Assembly (NCBI RefSeq): GCF_947489565.1 | Contig: NZ_CANLEA010000005.1 | Coordinates: 296,138-360,137, forward strand | Direction of reading: 5' to 3' | DNA from: an uncultured Kordia sp. | GTDB taxonomy: Bacteria; Bacteroidota; Bacteroidia; Flavobacteriales; Flavobacteriaceae | DNA length: 64,000 bases | In this document: piece after piece, positions 8,653-19,000 of the stretch | How the letters are laid out: every line of letters begins with the position of its first letter | Position numbering within the stretch: the first letter of the stretch is position 1 | Notes under the pieces: model-generated | The model's input: only the letters and a program-made list of their open reading frames with translations | Databases searched by the model: none | Told to the model about the DNA's origin: nothing | Translations under genes and position numbers: made by a program

Positions 8653-11600
8653 ATGAACGAATTATATACTTTCATTATTAGCCTAAAACAAAAAGGCATA
8701 CATATCGATGAAACTAATGGGAATCTGAAGGTTTTTGGGAAAGTCGCGAATCTTACTGATGAAGACAAAACAAAAATTAGAGAATATAAATCAGACCTCA
8801 TTGATTTTTGTCTCCAACGTCAAGTATCCGACGGAGACAACAGCGCTTTCATTCCTGTTATTGAAGAAGCAGAAGACTATGAAGTATCTTCTTCTCAATA
8901 CAGACTTTGGATTTTATGTCAACTAGAAGAAGCATCTATATCCTATAACATGCCCGAACATTTGATGCTTCATGAAACTATTGATTTTGAAAAGCTCGAA
9001 GAAGCCATCAAACAAACAATCAATCGACATGAAGTATTACGAACGGTATTTAAAGTAAATGATTTAGGGAAATTAAGGCAACGTGTTATTGCCTTTAACG
9101 ATTTTGATTTCTCAGTCAAAACAATCGATTATACAAAAGATAGTGATGGAGAAACCAAAGCTATACAATACATAAGTGGTAATTCATTCCAACCTTTCGA
9201 TTTAGAAAAAGGGCCATTGGTTAGAGTTAGTATCATCAAATTAGCCAATTCCAAAACAATTCTATACACCAATACGCATCACATTATTGGAGATGGTTGG
9301 TCTAACAATGTATTAATGTCAGATGTTCTGGCTTTTTACAAAGCTTTTGCCGAAAATGAACCTGTAGCATTGCCTAAATTAAAACTGCAATACAAAGATT
9401 ATTCTGCATGGCAACAGGTGAAAATTTCTGGACAAAAATACGAGCAAGCAAAAAAATATTTTGCTGAATACTTAGCGGGAGATTTACCGTTACTAAACGT
9501 TCCATCTAGCTATGCAAGACCTGTCGTAAAAACACACAAAGGAAAAAAACTAGGCTTTTCTATAAAACCTGAAATAGCTGATAAACTCAAAAACTATCAT
9601 CTGTCTAAAGGAGGAAGTTTATTCATGGCATTGCTGTCGTCAATGAAAGTCTTGTTACACAGATATACTGGTCAAAAAGACATCATTGTTGGAAGTCCAG
9701 TTTCAGGAAGAGACCATGAAGATCTTGAAAATCAAATAGGTTTTTATGTAAACTCAATCGTATTAAGAAATAACATCAGCGGAAGCGATAGTTTCAATGA
9801 AGTATATGAAAAAGTTAAAAAAACAACCTTAAAGGCATATCAATTTCAAGACTATCCTTTTGATCATTTAGTAGAAGATTTATCGCTAAAAAGAGATGTA
9901 AGCCGAAGCGCCATATTTGACATTATGATTACGCTTCAAAGCAGCAGTCAAGAAACCATGTTGGATGCAGCATATAAAAATGATGATGTACACGATTTAG
10001 GCGATTGTATTAGTCGATTCGATTTAGAAATTGACTTCGAAGAAAAAGAAGGTTATATATGGATGACCGTACTTTTTAATGCTGATATCTACAGCGATGC
10101 AGACATTGAAAACCTTATGCGACACTATTCTAACCTGCTAGAAGGTTTATTAGAAAAGTCGGAAACACCAATAGGAGAAGCTAAATACACGACTGTTGAA
10201 GAAGAAAATAAACTGTTACAGTTCAATAAAACGGAAGTAGCAACAGATGGAAATGAAACGTATGTAGATCGATTTTACGAACAAGTTCAAAATTCGCCAA
10301 ATGCCATCGCGATTCAGGACAAGGATAGAAACATTACGTACAAAGAACTTGACCAGCGATCAAATCAATTGGCTCATTTTCTAATGTCTTGTGAACATTC
10401 AGGGAAAGAAAACATCTTAGGAATCATTACAGATCGAAGTTATGAATTAATTCTATCCATCATTGCAGCATTCAAGGCAGGTTACAGTTATGTTGCTATT
10501 GATGCAAACTATCCTGAAGAACGCATAAAACCAATCATCAGTGATGCAGAAATACATGTTGTTTGTACTTCAAAAAATCATGTTGGACTTGTCTCTAAAT
10601 TACAAATTGAATGTACAAACCTTACACATTTTGTATGTTTAGATAGTGAAGATGTATATGCCGAATATGAAAATAAAGATCACGAGTACAAAGAACTCTG
10701 GAATTATGTTGGAGAAACATCAAAAGACGATGTAGAAGGCGGTGGTTGGATAAGCAGTTACACGGGAGAACCATTCTCTACACTAGAAATGGACGAATAT
10801 GGTGAAAGTTTCTACAACTCTATCAAACCATACTTACACAAAGAAGCACGTGTCTTAGAAATTGGTTGCGCATCAGGAATTACACTAAAAAAGGTAGCTC
10901 CACATGTAAAAGAATTTGTAGGAGTTGATATCTCAGAAAGTACCATTAGAAAGCAGAAGAAAAAATTAGCTTCAATTGAAAATGTATCACTTGCGTGTCT
11001 GAGCGCGTCTGAAATAGACATGCTAGACAAAGGAACATTTGATGTTGTCATCATAAACAGTGTGGTACAAGATTTTGAAAGTCCAAACTATCTAAGAAAT
11101 GTCATTGACAAAATTTCTGAAATCCTAAATCCATCAGGAGTAATTGCTATTGGTGATGTTATGGATGCAGCACTGAAAGACGACTTGTTAAAGAGTTTGC
11201 TAACTTTTAAACGTAACAATTTAGCAAATGACTATGTAACGAAAACTGATTTCTCATCCGAATTATTCCTATCGAAAGCGTTCTTTAAGGACTTAGTAGC
11301 AGAAAACAATCATTTTACGTCTGTTGTTTTTGAAGAGAAAGATTTTACAGTGTCAAACGAGTTAACAGATTATCGATTTGACGCAATTTTAGTAGCAGGA
11401 ACAGCAACTGAAACCAACATATCCAAACAAAAATTTCAATACGATGCACGTGTCTTAAACGTACAGAGTGAAGAAGCGCCACAAAAAACAATTTCACCAA
11501 ATGATACTGCGTATATCATATACACTTCAGGATCAACAGGAGTTCCAAAAGGGGTTTTACTACATCACAAAGGATTGCTGAATCACCTAGATTCAATGAT

Positions 11601-14600
11601 TGAAGAATTGAATTTAACCCAAAATTCAAAAATCATTCAAAATGCATCTGTAACATTTGATATTTCTGTGTGGCAATTGCTCAATGCATTATTGATTGGC
11701 GGAACTACCTTGATTTACGGAAGTGAACTTGTCAATGAACCAACGCGATTTATTGAAAAATTACGAGACGATAAAGCGTCTATATTGCAAGTTGTACCAA
11801 GTTACTTATCTATCTTATTAGATGAAGCTAACCAGGGAGATTTTGATGGACTTGAATTCCTATTAGTAACTGGAGAAGCGGTAAGTCAAGATATTTTAAT
11901 ACGATGGTTTGATGCATATCCAAACATCAAAGTAGTCAACGCATACGGACCAGCAGAAGCATCTGATGATGTAACCTTACACATCATGAGCAAAGCTCCA
12001 GAAAGTTACAATGTTCCTATTGGGAAGCCAATACGAAACATGAAAGTACATATACTTGATGATTTCAATCAAAAATGTCCAATTGGCGTTATTGGAGAAA
12101 TCTGTGTCAGCGGAATAGGAGTTGGAGACGGTTACCTAAACAATTCAGCACTAACTGCCGAAAAATTTGTCAGTGATCCGTTTGATGCTTCTCAGAAAAT
12201 GTACAAAACGGGCGATCTTGGAAAATGGTCGTGGGATGGAGAACTCTTCTTTTTAGGAAGAAAAGATTTTCAAGTAAAAGTAAGAGGTCACAGAATTGAA
12301 TTGGGCGAAATAGAAAGTAAAGTCAATCTATTTGTTGAAAAAGCGATCATTCTTGAAGAAGAAGGTGATTTAGTCGGATTTATCAAAAATAGTAACAAAG
12401 TCAACGTTCAAGAATTAGAATTGGCTTTAAATAACTATCTGCCAGACTATATGATTCCACGAAAGTGGAAGCAATTGGAAGTATTTCCGCTCTCGTCCAA
12501 TGGAAAAATAGATAAGAAAAAATTATTTTGGGTAAACGAAGAAATTACCAATTATGTTGCTCCAAAAAACGAACGAGAAGAAAAAATTCAACTGATTTGG
12601 CAACGTGTGCTCAATCTTGAAAGTATAAGTATGCACAATGACTTTTTCCAACTTGGAGGTCATAGTATCAAAGCAATGCGCTTAATTAGTGAATATCACA
12701 AGACGTTTGATATAAAATTACAATTAAAAGACATCTTTGCGAATACTACAGCAAGTGCCCATTCGGCATTACTCGAAATTGAAACTACAGAAAAATACAA
12801 TGCCATCACACTGGCACCACAACTTGAAAATTATCCACTTTCTGACGGACAAAAAAGACTTTGGGTAATAAGTCAATTTAAAAACATGTCGCAAGCATAC
12901 AATATGCCAGCACATGTATATTTAGATGGCGCACACGATGTTGCTATGTTACAAGAAGCTATAGGTAAAGTTGTAGCGCGTCATGAAGTGTTAAGAACAA
13001 TCTTTAAAAATGACGTTGACGGAGAAGTAAAACAGTGGATTATTCCAACGGACAAATTCTCTTGGGAAATAGCTTTTGAAGATATTACTGCAATGGAATC
13101 GTCAGACGATTACGCACTCGAATATGTTAGAAAAGACAGTTTCATTCCGTTCGATTTCGTGAATGGACCGTTATTCCGTGGTAAAATATTTAAGCACAGC
13201 GACACTAAATTTTCGTTATACTTCAACATACATCACATCATTGGCGATGGTTGGTCTGATGCTACTTTATTTAGAGACATTTTGGCTTTTTACAAAGCTA
13301 TTAGCAACAAACAAAAAGTAGCACTTGTTCCACTAAAACTAAACTATAAAGATTATGCTTATTGGCAACTAAACCAAATAAAAGAAGGAGTTTGGGACGC
13401 ACATAAAGATTTTTGGCTGGAAACTTTTAAAGGTGAAATTCCACAATTAGAATTACCAATTCAAAAAACAAGACCATTAATAAAAACGACTAATGGAAAA
13501 TGTTTGCGAATGATTATTCCGGCGAATACGATTGAAAATTTAGTAGAATTTTCGCGTGAAAAATCCAGCAGTTTATTCATAGGACTTTTATCCGTTTGGC
13601 AAGTATTATTTCATAAATATTCTGGACAAGAAGAAGTTATTTTAGGTTCGCCAATTGCTGGAAGAGAACATCCCGATTTAGAAAATCAGATTGGTTTCTA
13701 TGTAAACACACTCGCCCTAAAATCGACCTTAAACGAACAAGATACATTTTTAGACTTTTTCAATAGAAATACAGCGCATGTATTAGAATGTTATGCACAC
13801 CAAATGTATCCTTTTGATGGTTTGATCGAACTATTAAACATAAAGAAAAGTCCAAACAGAAATGCACTTTTTGACGTTTTAATTACATTACAAAACACCG
13901 TAGAATCTAACGCAGATGCAGAATTAGCAAATATTGGACAGATTCAAGATTTAGGCTTCAAAATGGTAAAACTTGATATAGAAGTCAATTTTGAAGAGCA
14001 AGGCGGATGCGTTATTCTAGATTTAGTATACAATACAGATGTGTACAGCGATTTTGCAATGAGAGAAATGCTTCACGGATATTTGAAAACGCTTGAAAAA
14101 GTAGTATCAGAACCAAAAACTGAAGTTTCAAAAATAGCTGTGGTTTCCTCTGAATGGAAAAGAAACTGCCTAGAAAACAAAGGACTTCAACAACAATTAC
14201 CAGCTGAAAAAACGGCGATCGATCTGTTTTATGAAAATGTATCTAAATACCCAGACAATATTGCGGTTGTATTTGGAGATAAAAATGTAAGCTATAAAGA
14301 ATTAGACATCATTTCAAACAAAATGTCTCATTGTTTACAGGCTACATACAATATAAAAGAAACGGATGTTGTCGCTGTGTTGCTTGAAAAAAGCGATTGT
14401 AGCATTGTTACGATTCTAGCAATTTTAAAATTAAAAGCAATATATGTTCCGTTAGATACTACAAATCCTGAACGTAGACTCACTTCTATTGTCAATGAAG
14501 TCAATGCAAAACTAGTAGTGGTTGACACAGAAAACATGCAAAAGCTAAAAGATACTGCATGTGCTAAGTTTAACATACACACTAATTTTGAAATTGAAAA

Positions 14601-16029
14601 CTATCCAGAAACACGAGTTTCTGTAGCGACAGATAGCAAAGCAGTAGCTTATATATTATATACATCAGGTTCAACAGGAAATCCAAAAGGAGTAAAAATT
14701 CAACATGAAGGCATATTAAATTCGGCATTAGACTATGTAAACGAATTCAATATCACTCCAGACGATAAGTATTCTTTATTTTTCTCTACGGCATTTGATG
14801 GTTCCATCTTAGACATTTTTACATCGCTTGTCGGTGGTGCGAGTTTGGTAATTTTTGATAAAAACAGTCTCGCAGATCCTTCCACTTTTGTCGCTCAGAT
14901 AAACCGTCATAAAGTATCTATTTTACTAATCGTTCCAGCATATTTAAATGCAATAACGCAGTACAGTATGCCAACGGTTAGAACAATAATTACTGCGGGA
15001 GAAATGGCAATTACCAAAGATGCTATGTTGTATGCCAAATCGAAAAACTATTACAATGCCTACGGACCTACAGAATGTTCGGTAGTATCAAGTTATTACA
15101 AAGTCGATCCTAAAAAAGAATATACGAGTATTCCAATGGGATCAGCTTCTACAAACAAACAATTACTCATACTAGATAAAGACATGAATATCATGCCTCC
15201 GTATGGCGTTGGTGAAATATGTATTTCTGGAATTGGCTTGTCTACAGGGTATCTAAATGATGAATTAAAGACGAATGAGAAGTTTGTAAATCATCCTTTT
15301 GAAGTTGGAAGTATATTATACAAATCGGGTGATACTGGCTATTTAGATGAAGAAAATATTTTTCATTTTGTTGGAAGAAAAGATGATCAGGTTAAAATTC
15401 GCGGATACCGAATTGAAATTGGAGAAGTAGAAAGTGCCTTATTACAAATTCCAGCAATCAGCAATGTGGCAGTTGTTGTAAAAGGAAATAATTCTGACGA
15501 AAAAAATCTTTTTGCATACTACACAACCACAAAAAATCTTGATGTAGCAGCTATTCAATCTGAAATATATCAAATACTTCCACCATATATGATTCCCCAA
15601 AAAATAATACAGTTGGATAAAATTCCAATGACGTTGACAGGGAAAATAAACAGGAAAGAATTAATGTCCTATACGGACGAATTGACGAATTCAGAGCGAA
15701 TTCTAGTGCCACCAACCAATGAATTAGAAAAACAGTTGGTAGAAATCATAGCAGCAGAATTAAACCTTGAAGCTAGTATAATTGGTGTGGAAGATAACTT
15801 CTTTGATATAGGAGCAAACTCTATCAAGATTATTAAAATTCTAAACACAATCAACATGAAATTTAAAACGGAACTAGAAACCGTTACACTCTTTAAATTT
15901 CCAAACATAAAAGAACTCGCTCAAAATATTAACAGCACCACAGAAAAAACAATACAAGAAGAAACTGATTTAAATGCCGATGATGTATCCGACATGATGG
16001 ATGACATGATTAATTTAATGAATATTTAA
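8653..16029 (+). CDS. NRPS, TubC-C-A(methyltransferase insert)-PCP-C-A-PCP
   Basis: 2458-residue two-module NRPS. Residues 1-52 form a TubC-type N-terminal docking domain. C1 follows (HHIIGDG near 208). A1 begins near 530 and is interrupted before its A3 loop (YTSGSTG near 957) by a SAM methyltransferase at about 690-920, with motif I VLEIGCASG near 732. PCP1 has Ser1338. C2 has HHIIGDG at 1527. A2 has YTSGSTG near 2003 and YGPTE near 2136. PCP2 has Ser2390 in GANSIK, Ala replacing the second Gly. The C-terminus is acidic and Met-rich. The A1 pocket reads D-I-W-Q-L-T-A-D-D, close to codes published for 2,4-diaminobutyrate and matching the upstream ectB-like gene. A2 reads D-G-L-L-I-A-A-V-V and is unassigned. 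Methyltransferases placed between A2 and A3 are known in a minority of interrupted A domains and are associated with side-chain methylation. There is no epimerase or thioesterase. The next gene starts 6 bp downstream. Confidence 0.96.
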   Translation: MNELYTFIISLKQKGIHIDETNGNLKVFGKVANLTDEDKTKIREYKSDLIDFCLQRQVSDGDNSAFIPVIEEAEDYEVSSSQYRLWILCQLEEASISYNMPEHLMLHETIDFEKLEEAIKQTINRHEVLRTVFKVNDLGKLRQRVIAFNDFDFSVKTIDYTKDSDGETKAIQYISGNSFQPFDLEKGPLVRVSIIKLANSKTILYTNTHHIIGDGWSNNVLMSDVLAFYKAFAENEPVALPKLKLQYKDYSAWQQVKISGQKYEQAKKYFAEYLAGDLPLLNVPSSYARPVVKTHKGKKLGFSIKPEIADKLKNYHLSKGGSLFMALLSSMKVLLHRYTGQKDIIVGSPVSGRDHEDLENQIGFYVNSIVLRNNISGSDSFNEVYEKVKKTTLKAYQFQDYPFDHLVEDLSLKRDVSRSAIFDIMITLQSSSQETMLDAAYKNDDVHDLGDCISRFDLEIDFEEKEGYIWMTVLFNADIYSDADIENLMRHYSNLLEGLLEKSETPIGEAKYTTVEEENKLLQFNKTEVATDGNETYVDRFYEQVQNSPNAIAIQDKDRNITYKELDQRSNQLAHFLMSCEHSGKENILGIITDRSYELILSIIAAFKAGYSYVAIDANYPEERIKPIISDAEIHVVCTSKNHVGLVSKLQIECTNLTHFVCLDSEDVYAEYENKDHEYKELWNYVGETSKDDVEGGGWISSYTGEPFSTLEMDEYGESFYNSIKPYLHKEARVLEIGCASGITLKKVAPHVKEFVGVDISESTIRKQKKKLASIENVSLACLSASEIDMLDKGTFDVVIINSVVQDFESPNYLRNVIDKISEILNPSGVIAIGDVMDAALKDDLLKSLLTFKRNNLANDYVTKTDFSSELFLSKAFFKDLVAENNHFTSVVFEEKDFTVSNELTDYRFDAILVAGTATETNISKQKFQYDARVLNVQSEEAPQKTISPNDTAYIIYTSGSTGVPKGVLLHHKGLLNHLDSMIEELNLTQNSKIIQNASVTFDISVWQLLNALLIGGTTLIYGSELVNEPTRFIEKLRDDKASILQVVPSYLSILLDEANQGDFDGLEFLLVTGEAVSQDILIRWFDAYPNIKVVNAYGPAEASDDVTLHIMSKAPESYNVPIGKPIRNMKVHILDDFNQKCPIGVIGEICVSGIGVGDGYLNNSALTAEKFVSDPFDASQKMYKTGDLGKWSWDGELFFLGRKDFQVKVRGHRIELGEIESKVNLFVEKAIILEEEGDLVGFIKNSNKVNVQELELALNNYLPDYMIPRKWKQLEVFPLSSNGKIDKKKLFWVNEEITNYVAPKNEREEKIQLIWQRVLNLESISMHNDFFQLGGHSIKAMRLISEYHKTFDIKLQLKDIFANTTASAHSALLEIETTEKYNAITLAPQLENYPLSDGQKRLWVISQFKNMSQAYNMPAHVYLDGAHDVAMLQEAIGKVVARHEVLRTIFKNDVDGEVKQWIIPTDKFSWEIAFEDITAMESSDDYALEYVRKDSFIPFDFVNGPLFRGKIFKHSDTKFSLYFNIHHIIGDGWSDATLFRDILAFYKAISNKQKVALVPLKLNYKDYAYWQLNQIKEGVWDAHKDFWLETFKGEIPQLELPIQKTRPLIKTTNGKCLRMIIPANTIENLVEFSREKSSSLFIGLLSVWQVLFHKYSGQEEVILGSPIAGREHPDLENQIGFYVNTLALKSTLNEQDTFLDFFNRNTAHVLECYAHQMYPFDGLIELLNIKKSPNRNALFDVLITLQNTVESNADAELANIGQIQDLGFKMVKLDIEVNFEEQGGCVILDLVYNTDVYSDFAMREMLHGYLKTLEKVVSEPKTEVSKIAVVSSEWKRNCLENKGLQQQLPAEKTAIDLFYENVSKYPDNIAVVFGDKNVSYKELDIISNKMSHCLQATYNIKETDVVAVLLEKSDCSIVTILAILKLKAIYVPLDTTNPERRLTSIVNEVNAKLVVVDTENMQKLKDTACAKFNIHTNFEIENYPETRVSVATDSKAVAYILYTSGSTGNPKGVKIQHEGILNSALDYVNEFNITPDDKYSLFFSTAFDGSILDIFTSLVGGASLVIFDKNSLADPSTFVAQINRHKVSILLIVPAYLNAITQYSMPTVRTIITAGEMAITKDAMLYAKSKNYYNAYGPTECSVVSSYYKVDPKKEYTSIPMGSASTNKQLLILDKDMNIMPPYGVGEICISGIGLSTGYLNDELKTNEKFVNHPFEVGSILYKSGDTGYLDEENIFHFVGRKDDQVKIRGYRIEIGEVESALLQIPAISNVAVVVKGNNSDEKNLFAYYTTTKNLDVAAIQSEIYQILPPYMIPQKIIQLDKIPMTLTGKINRKELMSYTDELTNSERILVPPTNELEKQLVEIIAAELNLEASIIGVEDNFFDIGANSIKIIKILNTINMKFKTELETVTLFKFPNIKELAQNINSTTEKTIQEETDLNADDVSDMMDDMINLMNI

Positions 16030-16035
16030 AAATTT

Positions 16036-19000
16036 ATGAAGCAGCAAAATAGAAAAAAAGATATAGCCATTATAGGAATGTCGTGTAAGTTTTCATCTAC
16101 TGAAAATTTAGCAGACTATTGGGAAAGTTTAATAAATGGAGATGAATTAATTGAGGTCGTAGAAGATGAAACGAACGAAAACCCTGCTTTTGTAGATGTG
16201 CACTCGCGCATGCGAGATGTTGAAAGTTTTGATTATGCATTTTTCGGATATACAAAAGATGAGGCAAAAGTAATGGATCCTCAAATCCGCGTAATGCACG
16301 AACAAGCGTGGTTAGCATTTGAAAATGCTGGATACGATATCTCAAAATATAAAAAACAAGTCGGTGTCTTTTTATCAGCATCCGATAATTTGAATTGGCG
16401 TGCAAACACATTAATCAATTCGGTTGATAATGTAGATTTCTTTAAAGTAAAACAACTTTCAAATAAAAATTTCTTAAGTACGCTAATTTCGTATAGTTTA
16501 AACCTCCGAGGACCGTCATATTATATAGATACAGCTTGCTCTAGTTCTTTATCTTCCATTCACATTGCATGTAGAAACTTGTTAATGGGCGAATGTTCTA
16601 TGGCCTTAGCTGGTGGCGTAAGTATCAATACACATGTAGAAAAAGGGTACGAATATGCGGAGGGAATGATTTTGTCAAAAGATGGACATTGTAGAGCATT
16701 TGATGCAGATTCATCCGGAACAATAAGTGGAGAAGGTGTAGGTGTCGTAGTTTTAAAAAGATACGAAGAAGCGGTACGAGATGGAGATCATATTTATGCT
16801 GTCATCCGATCTTCAGCGGCAAACAATGATGGGAAAAGAAAAGTTGGATATACAGCTCCAAGTATTGGCGGACAGTCTGATTGTATTACACTAGCACATA
16901 AAATTGCAGGAATACAACCAAACGAAGTTTCGTATGTAGAAGCACATGGAACAGGAACAAAAATAGGCGATGTTATAGAAATAGAATCCTTAAACAAAGC
17001 ATTTCAATTCGATACCAATCATAAATGTGCTGTAGGATCTGTAAAAAGTAATATGGGACATTTGGATGCCGCAGCAGGAGTAGCAGCGTTAATTAAAACG
17101 AGTTTAATGCTCGAACATGAATTGCTAGTTCCTTCACTTCATTTCAAAAGTCCAAATCCAGAAGTAAATTTCAAATCAGGACCTTTCTTTGTAAATACAG
17201 AAACAAAACCTTGGCAAGCTACTGAAATCAACAAACCATTACTTGCAGGTGTAAGTAGTTTTGGTATTGGAGGAACAAATGTACACGTACTTTTAGAATC
17301 TTATGAAAAAGCAGCGCAGCCAGAATCATCTCCTAAAACAGCATTGATAACTTACTCTGCAGCTAGTGAATCCTCTGTAAATGCTTATGAAAAAGAATTA
17401 AGTCGATTCATAAAAGAAAATGAATCAGCGCAATTACAAGCTATTTCGCAATCGTTAAATACGGGACGTAAAACTTTCGATTATAGAAAATATATCGTTG
17501 TTGAATCTAACAATGGTGAATACTCGTTCAAGTACGGAAACCTAAATATAGCTTCGGGAGCAAAAGATGGAAAAATTGCGTTTGCCTTTTCAGGACAGGG
17601 AACACAATACTATCAAATGGGGAAAGACCTCTATGAATCTGAGCCTAGTTTCAGAGAAATGATGGATAAAGGTTTCGCTATTTTAAGTAAAAACTCTTCA
17701 GTTGATTACAAAGGTATTCTTGGGTATACTGATCGTACTTATGATCCTGAATTCATTCATAACACATTAAATACACAACCATTACTTTTTCTTTTTGAAT
17801 ATTGTATCGCCAAACTATTGATGAATTTAGGTGTACAACCTTCCATGTTAATTGGGCTAAGTCAGGGAGAATATTGTGCAGCTTGTTTAAGTGGCGTGTT
17901 CAGTTTTGAAGATGGTTTACGAATCATGGAGAAAAGAGCAGAACTCATGGATTCTATTGAAAAAGGAACCATGGTTGCTGTAAATGCTCCTTATACAGAT
18001 GTGGCAGCTTTATTACCACCAGAAATTCAAGTTGCAGTAATTAATACAGCTACGTCTTGTGTCATTTCAGGTACAAAAGAAAGCGTTCAGAATACATTGC
18101 CAATATTGGAAGAGAGAAATTTTGACTATACAGTATTAAAAATTTCCATTGCATCTCATTCTAAAATGATGGAGCCTATTTTGGAAGAATTTGCAGCTTT
18201 CTTCCACGACATTCCATTACAAGCACCTCAAATTCCTTTTATCTCAAGTTCTACAGGAGCGTTCATCAGTGATGAAAATGCAACTTCTGCAGCATATTGG
18301 GCAAAACACATTCGAAATAGTGTCAACTTTTTATTGGGAAGTCAAGAAATCATTCGATCAAATCCTTCATGTGTCATCGAAATTAGTCCTGGAGCTTCGA
18401 TATCCAATCTAATACAACAAAATAACCCAGAAGCAGACACAACCGTGTTTTTACAATCGGTTAGAAATGCAAAAGAAGTTAACAATGATTATTCACAGAT
18501 GCTACAACTGGTAGGGCAACTTTGGCAAAACGGTATTTCAGTAAACTGGGATTCGTTTTACAACAATAAAAAGTACACCAAAGTACCTTGTCCGACGTAT
18601 TGTTTTGACAAATACAAATTCAATGCGCGTGTAAATGTGTTTGAAGCACTTGGCGGTTTCAATACGAATTTACTCTCTGGTCCAGGAAACCAACCAAAAG
18701 ATTGGTTATACAAGGAAAACTGGAAAGAAATATCTGTACAACCTCATGCGGCAAACACAGATTCAGATTGGGTAATTTGTTTTGTAAATGAACATTCAAT
18801 CTCTCAAAACATCAAGGAATCTTTCAAGAATTTTGCAGGAGATCTTTATATGATTCAGCACGGAACTCATTTTGAACAAACAGCTTCAAATATCATCACA
18901 ATAAATCCAAAACGTTCAGAGGATTATGCGAAGCTTGGGGAATTGTTATCAACATCTATCAATGGCGGTCATGGTACAATCATTCATTCGTGGAGCATAC

